Of a stretch of 64,000 nt of DNA, positions 36,691 through 51,200 are shown in pieces. The stretch covers positions 248,001-312,000 of the forward strand of contig JAECYW010000013.1 in the NCBI GenBank assembly GCA_023014335.1. Reading direction: 5' to 3'. The notes below the pieces were generated by a model that searched no databases, was not told the origin of the DNA, and saw only the letters and a list, made by a program, of their open reading frames with translations. Numbering within the stretch: position 1 is the first letter of the stretch; each line of letters starts with the position of its first letter. Origin of the DNA: Galerina marginata. Taxonomy: Eukaryota; Basidiomycota; Agaricomycetes; Agaricales; Galerinaceae. The translations under genes were made by a program, and so were the position numbers.

Positions 36691-37737
36691 TCACAGTTGC
36701 CCGCTTGAGCTCTTTTTCTCTAACGTCGGCCCCCTGGGTAGCATGGTTTTGGTTTTTACATCGTAGAGATGAGCGGTAAAGGGCGTCGATGGTGGGAACT
36801 GTAGTTGCGAGGAAGTAGGACGGATGGGTGGCAACCGTGGTCTAGTACGAGTCGGGCTTCTGTTTGGCGACCTTGTGCTATTTGGAGATGTGGGCCCGGA
36901 TTCTATATCTGGTATTGTGGTGGGACTTGTGACATCCGAGTCCGACCTTGTAGACGTCCCTTTCTGAAAGGGGGACAATTCAAATAGTACATTGAACACC
37001 GGTGCCAGCAGGAACGCGAAGAAAGGGAGAGAGCAAAATCCCATCAGTGCGGCCATTGCGATCTTGAGGTCTTTCGATTCCTGCAGCCATATGTATAACA
37101 AGAGCTGCGCGAAGATCGACCACGCCCCAAACGTGAAACAAAATAACCCTAAATGATATTTTTGATTACTTCGTGTCAACCGCCGATAACAAAATGAGTT
37201 CACTGACAGTGCCAAACCACCCAACGCCAGAGCGCGCCTACGCCGTATATTTTCAGAATTTCCTGCTGTCGCAGAGATACGCTACCGCCTTTGGTTAGGT
37301 TGGGATTTTGGGAAGCATGGTAGGGAATATCCCCAAGACGGTCAATGAGTATGAAGCAACTCAAGCAAGCGCTGATGTTCAGAAATACGGACGCGTAGCT
37401 GATCATTTCAAGGGCCAAAACCTTGTTATCTGAACTTCCTGGAGCAATAGCGATCTTGCACGAGCCCAGGTTAAATATCAACAGTATTGTGGCTGCAATT
37501 GCGAATAGACCAGACTTTGTGGGATGTGAAGTTCAGTAATAGGGACCTCCAATAGGCAACGATATCTGCCTACAATATAGGTGCTGGCCTGGATAGAAGA
37601 AATCCAGCCCTTTCGAATGGATTCAACATTTGATGGCAATTTATCTGTAAGGGTAACACGGGTTACATATCCTCTGGTATGAAGAGGGACAAATGATACA
37701 TACATTCGAGAGAGGTTGATCTTGGAATAATATTCAT
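36691..37737 (-). CDS. Unrecognised multi-pass membrane protein
   Basis: I do not recognise a family. The start at 37737 reads MNIIPRSTSLE, then splices into KLPSNVESIRKGWISSIQAST. Membrane segments follow: SGLFAIAATILLIFNLG; ISYASVFLNISACLSCFIL; a pair across an intron, GALWRWVVWHW joined to LFCFTFGAWSIFAQLLLYI; and MAALMGFCSLPFFAFLLAPV. About four to five helices. The C-terminal 100 residues are a Ser/Thr/Pro-rich cytosolic-type tail (TSPNSTRSPNRSPTRTRPR). Basidiomycete genomes hold many orphan membrane proteins of this type. Small second-exon boundaries near 37500-37580 are uncertain. Stop at 36693-36691. Confidence 0.65.
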
Positions 37738-38467
37738 CTGTGCGACGGTTGCAAATTTAGATAACGATAATGAAGTGGCTCTACACATTCAACGAGCACC
37801 TTCCCTTGTTTTTAAAGCTCCATTCATTCTCCTCGTGGCCAACTTGCCTGCATGACATTTAATTCATCATGTACCCTCTGTTCGCTAGCTGGCGCACCGC
37901 AGGCAAGAACACATTGCTATCGGTCACTGCATGTCAACTTGGAACGGCGGTGTTCTACTCAAGGTTTCCGCACAAGGCCGATAGAAATTAACGCCGTTCT
38001 TGGAACCTGCGTATCCGGGGGTAGCAAAGTTTCTAACGCCGTCAGCCCCTTTCAATAACTAGAAATGAATTCACGAAAACAGCGGAGGCCCAGGGCTGGA
38101 GCTGCGCTTAATAATAAGATATCTCATTCCACAACGTTCAACGCCGACGACACGAGTCAGCACTTGATTTTTAAAAAGGCGCTCATAATAGTGCGCACCA
38201 AATAGAAGCTACTCACAGATTCTCAAGGCCACCAAGCAGAGACAACTTGTGGTTCGTCTTAAAGCAGTAGTCCCTCGGTCTTCATATGCATATGATATTG
38301 CAAGCAGATTCGGCAGTGCGGAATATCGCCGACGCAGTAAGGAACTAAGGCAAGCAAGAAAGAAATAGTGTCAAGGTATGAACATGAACAAAGTGGTATG
38401 TAAGAAGACATATGAGCGGAGCACGATGGTCAAGTCCGAAAGCGACGCCGATGGCAGGTGACTAAAC
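37738..38467. other. Intergenic region upstream of the membrane-protein gene
   Basis: About 730 bases with no supported gene. It should hold the promoter of the 36691-37737 gene and the 3' UTR of the next one. It contains CATATGCATATG (about 38284-38295), a short palindromic repeat. Nothing else is seen. Confidence 0.4.
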
Positions 38468-40202
38468 TTAAAGACTCAACCTCTCTCTCATCATGGTAAG
38501 GTGGGTCTCGTCAGTCTTTACAGAGTCATTGTATTTGGAGACCCTGTCAGACCATTCATTTGAAAGCTGAGTTTGGACAGTGAGCCACATCACCGGTGCC
38601 CATTGAATAGAAAACGTACACTCATGTCCCTGAAGAGCCCTTCGAGCTTTGTAAAAACTGCTTGGAGGCTGCTACTTTGTTTCGTGTATTCGATGTCGGT
38701 CAATTTGGTCGCCTTGACGTCGCTGACTGCTGTCTTTGCAACCTCCAAGGCGTCGATAGAGTCATTCAGGACACTGAAGAAGATTCCGTGAGCTATGACG
38801 TAGTAAAGAGATAAAGAGGTAGCCTACAGTTTGAGATCTTTGCGGTTGCTCGTTGCGTTCTTCTTGGAATACTGGTCGAGGTAATAGAGCATTCTAATGA
38901 GCTCGATGCTACGGGCATGAAGGGGACGACGAATGGTTGCTCCAAGCTTTATGAGCTCCATAATCTCCGAAACCGTGTCGATATCGGATGCGGACAACTT
39001 GAGAAGCAGGGCCTTGAGGTCTGACCACTCTTTCTCAAGGTCTGCCAATACTGGTGTTTGAGAGTCGATGTGTGTTTGGAGGTGAAGGACCAGGCTAGTA
39101 TAAGGCTTGTCAGGTAGTATTGGAAAACCTTTGATTGTATCTTACTTCTCCATCGACTGCCAGATCAAAGCACCTCTCAAGTAATCCTTCCACTCGGTAG
39201 ATGTCGTGCTAGATGAGATGAAGGCAAAGGGAATATAGACGATCATTAAAATTTTGATCGCAATAGCAGACGTCGCCTACAAAAAGCAGAATTAGCCGAT
39301 ATAATAGACAAAGAAACGAAGAACTGACTCCTGCAACGGGATTTCTGACAAGTTTACCCGTTATCGCACGAACCTCTCTTCGTACATTAGAAAGAGATTT
39401 TCCTCCACGCCTAAGGAAGTGGGTTATATATTGGCGTTAGGTAGTAGACGCAAGGTACGCACTGCTGAATGACATCGCGGTCCGTCAATGAATTGTTGGT
39501 GAACACAGTATTCAATGCTCTGATAGTGTCCAGGTCATCGAAAGCGCGAGGCTCCTCCCGGCTTGCCATGAGAAGCGCCTTTAACTCTCCCGAAAGAATC
39601 TATTCGAACGATCGATGCTTGACCCGAAGCGAAGATAAAATGGCTGACCGTGAATTTATCGCCGGATAGGTCCGACAAAGCCTTCGCAAGCATCGTCCTG
39701 TCGTTCTCCCATCTTTGAATGAACATAACCGCATCTTCAACGCCGGTAGTCGGGGGAAGATGCTCTCGTTTTTTGTCCTCTGGGTAGTTTGCGTAAAACT
39801 CGAGTAAAATACTAAAGAGGCTGTGAGAACCCAAATCGCGTGCTAAGAGAACGTAGAATACCTTTCCAGAGGGGGTATAGCGACGGTGTATTGGTCAAAG
39901 GCGGTCCATTCGATTGTGGTGGAGTCATTGACTTTCGTCATGAGCTCTTGAATAGCATTGTAGACCATAAGCGCCCGATAGTAAATTTGGCTCGATGACT
40001 TGACATCTCGAACGAACTTGCTGGCATCGATGGCGATGTGTCGAAGGAGAACCTTTATCAAATCTGTAGCAGGAAAACCTTCTCCGATTTTCTGTACTTG
40101 ACGAGCTATGGATAAGTCAAGGGCATCAGGAGGTGCCGCTACCGCTGGTGCAGGGCCGCCCGGCCCATATCCAGACGAAGAGGGAGCGGGTTTGGGAGCC
40201 AT
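38468..40202 (-). CDS. Unrecognised protein with one membrane segment and coiled coil
   Basis: I do not recognise a family. Roughly ten exons. The start at 40202 reads MAPKPAPSSSGYGPGG, then DALDLSIARQVQKIGEGFP, LLRHIAIDASKFVRDV. The next exon continues SLFSILLEFYANYPEDKKRE, then LKALLMASREEPRAFDDLDT and RDVIQQ. A likely membrane helix follows near 39220-39280 (AIAIKILMIVYIPFAFISSS). After it come EWKDYLRGALIWQSMEK and helical sequence (DLEKEWSDLKALLLKLSASD, IRMLYYLDQYSKK), ending EWSDRVSKYNDSVKT...RERLSL. The protein is mostly helical and may be a membrane-tethered coiled-coil protein. It is probably limited to mushrooms and relatives, but this is a guess. Divergent from XPB. Confidence 0.6.
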
Positions 40203-41037
40203 GGCCTATCGACTGAACTCGGATGAATGGGAGTAGAAGGCAAAGAGGATTTACAGTTACGTCTGGGTTACGACGCTATATATCTGATTCCTCAGAGACG
40301 CGTCCAAATAGGGGTATGCATGAGCGCTTGGTAGGGCTTATCGAAAGAGTTCAAAAAAGATCACCAGACCACCAAGAACACCGCAGGACGTTGTAATATT
40401 CAGAAAAACATGCGGTCTTGTTCGGCTGCTCTCTAAAAAATCGTCAACGGGGACCGAGGGTATAAGCTCTCAACTCTTCTTCTGTCCAAAAAATGTGTTG
40501 TCTAACACGCGACTTTGAAGGAATATGTGACCCGGAGGGGAACTTGGGCAACTTCTTGCCTCAATCGTTCTGGAGATTTGTGTTTCAGATCGTGCAACAC
40601 CTTACCCAGAGAAACGCGGTGAACACATGTTTGCCAGCAGTCGGTGTAGGCCAACTACTTGAGGTAAGGCTCAATATCGATAATCGATGGGCGCCTCAAA
40701 AGCAGCAGCTGATCATGAGAAAAGCCCAGACATCCAGGAGATCGGATTGCGGTTTATAGCGCTGCGTTGAATAAGCGCTGAGAGTGTAGCGCTTGTCATT
40801 GGAGCAGAGCAGAATTCCGAGGAAGCAAGCTTATATGAATCGCACATTGAGACACATGTACAAGGGATGAGGCAAGATGCGGAGTTTAAAAGTTGTGTCC
40901 TTTGGATGATTGCTCAGCGCTCGGAACTCTGAGAGGCTTGACTCGAACCGCCATCTCAATATACGACCACTGGCGGTCATCTTCTGTTCCAGTGAATTCA
41001 CCTGCTGCGTGCCGCTACCTTCACTGAACTTGCGATA
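40203..41037. promoter_or_regulatory. Divergent intergenic region, orphan gene / XPB
   Basis: 835 bases between two starts read in opposite directions. An 88-codon frame (40493-40759, +) shows no known domain. The word AGCGCTTGTCATTGG includes a CCAAT box on the minus strand. No tRNA could be folded from the GACTCGAACCGCC word near 40939. Confidence 0.4.
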
Positions 41038-44406
<3,369 letters not shown>

Positions 44407-44529
44407 GGTTGAACGTTGAGCAGCGAGACGAGGAGGATCTGGTATGCGATTTTCCACATAATATTTCCTATGTATGTACAGTTTATGTGTACAACGATGG
44501 TGCCATTGTTGATCGATTGAAGCTTGGCA
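44407..44529. other. XPB 3' flank
   Basis: Likely XPB 3' UTR. No other feature is seen before the fold-back element. Confidence 0.4.
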
Positions 44530-44721
44530 CACAGCTGGGGCCGGATTATTTTGACGGGGAGTCAAAATGTGACGGCAGGTTGTTAGAATTTTGCCCAACT
44601 TTTGCCTCCATATTTTGCCCGTCCTAATGCGGGGCCACACGTCGGCAAAATGTCAGGGTAAAATTCAAACAACTTACCATCCATTTTGACCTCCCGGCAA
44701 AATAATCCGGGCCCAGCTGTG
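44530..44721. mobile_element. Fold-back element / MITE with ~66-bp imperfect terminal inverted repeats
   Basis: The left arm starts CACAGCTGGGGCCGGATTAT. The complement of the right arm starts CACAGCTGGGCCCGGATTAT. Pairing continues inward with scattered mismatches through GTCAAAATG, GTTGTT and GAATTTT for about 66 bases on each side, leaving a loop of about 60 bases. Total 192 bases, no coding capacity. The flanks are ...GCA before and GCA... after, a possible 3-base target duplication. Ends beginning CAC with 3-base duplications suggest CACTA/CMC-type elements, but this is weak. The other reading is a simple stable hairpin. Confidence 0.65.
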
Positions 44722-45394
44722 GCAGTACTTGAGAATTAATTATCGTACATTTCGGGGGTATCTAGATATATATCTCGTTTGTGGTCACTGGTGTGCCCTT
44801 AGTACATATGACCTGAAGGTTCTTGAGTTTGGTTCCTTCATAATTCACTTCACCGTGAAAGTGTTAGGTCAGGCACGACGCTTTTTACTTGTCTCCTCTC
44901 ACTCCAAGATCGCCGCCGGCTTGATGCTTCCGTTTCGTTAGGTGGTCACTGGGAGGTACCTTGTGATACCTTCTGCTGTCAGACTGTCAGATAATGACAC
45001 CACAAAAGCGGCTGCATCTGGCTGTGTCTCCCAGAAAGACACGAAAAAAGAGATAAGGGGACGCTTTTCCGTACATTGGCCCTTGGAACGAGCGTCGCTG
45101 AACGCGAAATTCATCGATCAAACAATCAGATTATGCCCTGATCCGGATATACGACCAAAAACGGATGTCCAAAACTAAAAATTCCTGGGCGGGTGGGTGT
45201 TGCTCGAGAATTTGAGCATGGCATCCACCTGAATTGCTTCTCTTGGGTTTATTTTAATACCAAATAAAGTGGCACTTCCTCGGTCCCCTTCTTTTCTTCC
45301 TCTTGACCGCCATCTTGTGGACTTCAACTGGAGGTACGTGTCCCCGATCGTCCTGCATGCAATGTTTTGACCCATTGGCCTGGTCAGACTCAGA
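44722..45394. promoter_or_regulatory. Region upstream of the SLC35F-type gene
   Basis: About 670 bases with no supported gene. Short frames here (44729-44941, 44942-45178) have no domain and no splice pattern. It should include the promoter and 5' UTR of the downstream transporter. Confidence 0.4.
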
Positions 45395-47220
45395 ATGTCA
45401 AGCCTCGACAATAAGTTGGACCAAGATGACCTGAAGGCCAGCGGAAGCGACGATAACAACCGCGGAGGCGAGACTAAGCCTAGCCGCCCCCCGATTAATT
45501 ACTCTTCCCCTGTAGCGTTCGCATCCAGTTTTGCAGCGCGGTGGAAGAGCTTGTGGACCCGGTCTTTCATCCTCTCGCTTTTGGCGGGACAGGTTGTATC
45601 GTTGTGCATCACATGTACTAATGTTACCACCACGGAGCTCGTCTCGAGGGGCTGGACGTTGTCAACTACCCAAGGTTTCTTCACGTGCGCCTGGCCATAT
45701 CTTTTTCGTATCTCTTGATCTGATCGCCTTTCTGTTATCAGGTACTTTACGTTATTCATCGTATACACACCCTACACAATATACCAATGTAGGCATGGTT
45801 TACTCTCTTTCCAAATTTATTTTATTTATGGTCGACTGTGTTTAGACGGATTCAAGGGATGGGGAAATGTCATTCTCCGAGACGGGTGGAAATGTATGTC
45901 GCATCGTCTAGTAAAACAAACCTCATCCTCATAAGTATTCTCTGCCTTCCACAGATGTTATTCTAGCAGCGTGCGACGTGGAGGGAAATTTTCTGGTCAT
46001 AAAAGCTTATCAGTATACCGACCTTCTGTCGTGCATGCTTCTGGATGCGTAAGTAGTTTAAACAACAATCACATTTTGTGCGACTGACCAATCCCTCATC
46101 CTTCTAGGTGGGCAATCCCTGTGTGTCTTTTCTTCTCCTGGCTATACATGGGCACCAGATACCACTGGACTCAACTTTTGGTAAACCAAGGAATAAATCA
46201 CGTTTTCTAATAAATACTTATGCCATGTACAGGGTGTTTTCATTTGCATCGGTGGTCTAGGAATGCTTGTTGCCTCTGACGAAATCACGTCCAAAAGCTG
46301 GGAAGCTGTCGCCAAAGCAAAGGGTGACGGCTTCATGATCGCCGGTGCAACACTTTATGGCTTCAGTGAGTCAATGACTTGCTCGTCCGGCTTATTCTGC
46401 TCAGACTTTTGCATCCTTTTTGCCTAGCCAATGCCACGGAAGAATTCTTCGTAAGAAAGCGGCCCTTGTATGAGGTCGTTGGCCAACTCGGAATGTGGGG
46501 CTTCATTATCAACGGGATCCAATCCTCTGCGCTTGAGTGGAAAGAAATGAAAGAAGTCCCTTGGAACGGACATATAAGTGAGCACCCCGAATTCTCCTTG
46601 GATTGGACAACCTCTGAAATCTGCAAAGTCGGTCTCTTGATGGCCTTCACATGCGGCAAGTCTAGCTTCTCCTAAACTGCAGTGCATATTGGTAATGGTG
46701 AATCTCAGCCATGTTGATCCTTTACACGGTCGCTCCGTTGCTCTACCGAATGGCGTCGTCGGCGTACTTCAACCTTAGCTTGTTGACAAGTGACTTCTAT
46801 GGTTTATTATTTGGTGGGTTGGAGTTATTCGGTCCTTGATCGTCGATTGACCTTGCAGTTGATATCAGGGCTGTTCCTTTTCGTGCGTAGCAAGAAGCGG
46901 TTGATTTTTCTTGCCTGTTAAATCGTTTTGGATTGCTATAGCATTACAAACCATACTGGCTGTACTTTATCTCATTCGCAGTGGTCATTGCCGGGTTGAT
47001 CACATACTTCTGGTACTCGGCGCGTAAGTTTCCTGTTCTTTGTTAATTCTACCCAGGTCATCTCATACACTCTTTAGCCGAGGAACAAGGGATTCTGGAC
47101 CCCAAGGCACCTGCGTACGTGCAGAGAAGGCGCGGTGGACCCAGCGAAGCGGTTATTGATGAAGAGCATGGAACAATGCCTACATTACCCCGGGAAAACA
47201 TTGTCGACGGTCAAGCATGA
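45395..47220 (+). CDS. SLC35F1/F2-type (DUF914) solute transporter
   Basis: Ten-helix drug/metabolite-transporter-fold protein of the SLC35F family. About a dozen exons, about 400 aa. The cytosolic N-terminus (MSSLDNKLDQDDLKASGSDD) is followed by helices: SFILSLLAGQVVSLCITCTN, a Gln-ended TTELVSRGWTLSTTQ, then LYFSLFVIYTPYT-like across a splice, YIILAACDVEGNFLVVKAYQ, YTDLLSCMLLDAWAIPVCLF, LLGVFICIGGLGMLVASDE, GFMIAGATLYGFTNATEEFF, VGQLGMWGFIINGIQ, AMLILYTVAPLLYRMASSAY, DFYGLLFGLFLF and LYFISFAVVIAGLITYFWYS. The DVEGN and NATEEFF motifs are characteristic. The tail is short and charged. The substrate of fungal members is unknown. Location is probably endomembrane or plasma membrane. Ends NIVDGQA at 47220. 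Confidence 0.87.
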
Positions 47221-47374
47221 GTGGACCAGAATATATAAGGTTGGAGAGTACTAATGTACATATATGTTGCTATTATGTCTTGCTCACGAAGAGTTTTGAT
47301 GACGATTATACGATCAAGTTTCTAGAAAACGGGGAGAAAGAAAAATATCGAAATAGTTTGGTGATGAGCGGTAA

Positions 47375-47972
47375 TTAGACGAGACGGGGGGGATTCCTGC
47401 GCTCTTCCTCAAGGCGTTGATCAATGACTTTCTGCTGTTTTTCGCGCTGGGCACGATGCTCGGCGAGTTTCTGAGAGTGAGGTTGGTCAGTCCTCTTAAT
47501 AATGAGAACGGGAAGACATACCGCTTTCAGGGATTCAGCTGTGCTCAGAACAGTTTCGAGAGTTGCCTCGGTCAGGTCAGCCATCTATAAACGTGGTTGA
47601 GATGAAATCAAGGTGATATTTCGGAAGTAAATTCACAGCGTCTGTAGCCTGTCTGGAAATATTTGCGAGGTGCTCTTTCTCTTGTTCCCATTGGCGGCTC
47701 TCCCATTCTGCGGAGACAGGAGATGAATGAGCCGGTGGGATGTTGTTGATCGCCCTCGGAATATCGCCCATGTTCTGCGGCCATGGGGAAGGAGGTGCAG
47801 CACTATCGGTCGGAGGTGCTTGGACAGGTGGGCGCATGCAGTGGCCGAAGACACGGCGGTCGGCGTCCTTGTGCTTGATCCACCAGGTGGCGGCAAGTCC
47901 ACCGAAGAAAAACCAGAGAAGACGACTTGGACCGCGGTGCCAGTGACCCATGTGTGAGTAGTAGGGATGCAT
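47375..47972 (-). CDS. Small protein with one membrane segment and C-terminal coiled coil
   Basis: Three exons, about 155 aa. The start at 47972 reads MHPYYSHMGHWHRGPSRLLW. One membrane helix follows (LLWFFFGGLAATWWI), then a Pro-rich linker (PPTDSAAPPSPWPQN), then EWESRQWEQEKEHLANISRQ, a splice into MADLTEATLETVLSTAESLK, and KLAEHRAQREKQQKVIDQRL ending EERRNPPRLV. The second exon starts with an ATG just inside it, so a shorter soluble form is possible. I do not recognise a named family. The layout fits a membrane-anchored helical protein. Overlapping plus-strand frames here are shadows. The gene converges with the SLC35F-type gene (about 150 bp). Confidence 0.7.
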
Positions 47973-48285
47973 GTAGACCTGGCCACACCATGGGCGTATT
48001 TATATTATTTATACAGGGCGATTGCGTGTGGTCTCGGCGAGCACAGTTGCCGCTTGTACGCGTCCGAGGCGGGCCCGGGATGGCGCGTACTGGTGGCTGT
48101 GCAGCTGCTGCAGCCTGACGTAATGTCAGCGCAGAAAAACATATTCTGTGGAGAAGTGACAGTGTCACGCCTTGTGTCGAGTGACCTACAGTGGACTCAC
48201 CTCGCTCCCCATCGCTCCTCGTAGCCCTCCCCCCTCTTATCTCCGTTCCACCACCCGCCTACCCAGCCCGCACGGGCCACCCAAC
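47973..48285. promoter_or_regulatory. Divergent intergenic region, small membrane protein / LIM-RhoGAP
   Basis: 313 bases between divergent starts. A GC-rich left part and a pyrimidine-rich right part (CCCCATCGCTCCTCG) precede the LIM-RhoGAP start. Promoter role is inferred. Confidence 0.4.
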
Positions 48286-51200
48286 GATGAGCAGAGACAG
48301 GGATCAGGGGCGTGCGCCCTCGCCGTGGTCCAACTACCAGCAGAATGGAGCTGCAGCGCCCCTAGGCGTGTCCACAGACCTAGACTCGGGGCGCTACCAG
48401 CAGGCCCAGCCACAACCCAGGAATCCCTATTCTGCGCCGCCCACCAACTCCGCAAAGCTTCCTGACCGTCCCAATCTTCCCATTCGCTCCTCGACGCTCG
48501 GCACGCCGGATCCCGATCGCAATCTATCTGCCAACACGCATCCCCTTCCAAAGGCTCGCAGCGAAGACCTCAGCCATAACCCCACATCCTCAGAATATAG
48601 TTCGAACCAGTTTTCATCTTCTCCGAGGCCATCACCCCCCTTCTTGGTCTCGGGACCTGGCGGCAGTCGTCCGAACACCCCTGGTACTTCCAAGGATCCC
48701 TCTTCTTCAAGCCATTCAGATCACTCCCAGCATCCAACCAGCGCTACTTCCCATTCATCTGCACATTCGGAGACGTCCTTGTCCAATCCGAAGCCCCCTC
48801 CAAGCACTTCTTCGACATCCACAAGTCTATCCTCGACGTAAGTGTCCATTAGTCTACCTGTCCTTTTCCTTCTCGCGCGATGATTTTGATCTGAACTTTC
48901 ATTATCTCCAGGACATGTTCAGCTTGCGGCAAACCGATGCAGGGGCCCTTTGTGAGAGCACTTGGAGCTGTCTTCCATTTGAACTGCTTCAAATGCATGG
49001 TATACATATTTCATTTATTTTCGCTTACTCGACTCTTTCTCACTGTATCCATGTAGGATTGCGGGGAAGTCGTCGCTTCCAAGTTCTTTCCCATCGATGG
49101 TTCGGGAGGAAAACAGAATCCCCTCTGCGAACGTGATTATTTTCGTCGCCTAAATCTGATATGTGCCAAGTGTGGCATGGCATTAAGAGGAAGCTATATC
49201 ACTGCCTGCAGTTTGTAATGTTTTCTTCTTCTTGAACTGCAGTTTTGAATTACCCACTTCAGGCAAGAAATACCATGTCGAGCATTTTACTTGTTCCCTC
49301 TGTTCAACCCTCTTCGGACCACAGGATTCATATTACGAGCACGACGGGGATGTCTATTGCCACTTTCACTATTCAACACGATTCGCAACCAAATGTGCTG
49401 GGTGTAACAGTGCTATCCTCAAGCAATTTGTGGAGATCAACCGAAACATGAGGGACGAATGTTGGCATCCTGAATGTTACATGATCAACAAGGTAAGCGG
49501 ACTATCTTTGTGCTCAAACAGCGATTTTAATGATATCCTTAGTTCTGGAATGTCAAAGTTTCCTCTCGACGACCCACGAGTGCTATTTCGGCGGAAGGGG
49601 AACCAGACGAGCCGCCATACGTCGAGGAAGAGCAGCGAGAAAGTCCAGCTTCCCTAAAGGACAAGCAGATTCGCATGGAACAACAAGTCTATCGTATCTG
49701 GACGTACGTGCTTCTGATATTTTTTATCCCGCCCACCACTCATTGGATCTTCAGCGTGCTTTCCGCTTTTGAAGAGTCGAGTGCTGCGTGTATTTCTGAC
49801 ATGCTAAGACAAGTCAGCAATGGGGCATACCTGGATGCCATCCGGATGGCTGAAAAATTCATTCTTCACGTCGAAGTCCTGTTCGGCACAATAGACGACC
49901 TAGAATTTCATTTCGCGTCTTTGGGCATGAAGGGTATATGCTCTCGCCGTTGTTTTAATGGATTGCTCTGACCATTCATTACAGGAATGTCGCATGTCCG
50001 GGAAGCTCGTATGCTGTGTCGCAAGACCGTTGAGTTGTTCACGTTGCTGTCGCATACCCAAGAGACAGGAGCCAGGAGGATGGGCATGACCCAGGAATTG
50101 CTGGCCCTTGTGACAGGCCTCGCGCACTATCTCAAGATTCTCATCCGCATTGCGTTGACAGGCGCCCTCAAGCTGGAGCGCGAGCAGAGTGTAAGAGAGG
50201 CGATGGGCTCTTTCTTGGACAAGCTTCATCTCCTTGCTGTTCAAGGGGGCAACCCAGCTGCGAGACGGATGATCAAGGGCCAGAATGGAGAAGTGTTGAG
50301 TCCGAACCCGAACGCCAATTTTGGTACGCAGGGTGTTACCTACGGCTTCCGCAGCCTGGCACCGGAGAACGCGGGCGAGTCTCCCTTTTCGCAGCGGGAG
50401 GGTGCGCCCAAGACGTCTTCCAGTCCACCCTCCGATCTGTGCGTGCGGTGCAATTTGACCGTGGAGGAAGACTGTGTCCGGTTGGGCACATACCAACGCT
50501 GGCACTCGCACTGTTTACAGTGCGCGCATTGCGGCAAGATTGCAGCGGCCCCAGTCCTGAAAGAGCAAGCGTCCAAGAGTGGAGACGAGAGAGATAACAG
50601 CAAGGAAGGCACAAGTCGTGATCAGCCACCTAAACTTTCTACCGCTCGACGACCGCCTGCGAAGGTTGGTGAGTTCGTGTATGATCCGGAGTCAAGGAAA
50701 GACACGTCGTCTTTTGGCGAAGTCCCAACGCTTATATTGTGCACCGAACATGCGCATCCGGGTTGCAGAGGAGGGTTCCAGGCGGTCCAACGGCTGGAGC
50801 AATACGCTTTCCTGCTGAACGTTGCACTCCGTCGATTGTATCTGCTCCTGAAGAAGCAGGGCGTCGTGCCGATGTCACCTGGTAACGTTTCTCCACTTTC
50901 GGTTGGTCTTGCATTTTCGGCTAACCCTGTTTCATTTTTATAAAGTCTCGAGCGATCCGTCAACACCAACTGGATCCGACCCGTATCGGAACTCCGGCGA
51001 CATCATGCGCATGAAGTCAGTTCATCTGGATCGCAAACTTTCTGCCACTGCTCGACTACCGAAGCGCTCCACCATTGTCGAAAGTCCCACTGGGAGAAGT
51101 GTCCATCCATCCGATCTGCCACAGAAGCAATACGAGGCTGGGGCTCAACCCACGCTGCACCAGAACAACGTCCATGTACCTCAGGGTCAACAAGGGCAGC

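Noticed and set aside
40930..40960. GACTCGAACCGCC word resembling a tRNA T-loop (minus strand)
   Set aside because: The neighbouring bases do not pair as a T-stem and no A-box or acceptor stem is found.
49900..50511. 203-codon minus-strand frame in the LIM-RhoGAP gene
   Set aside because: Antisense to a long, well-supported coding exon.
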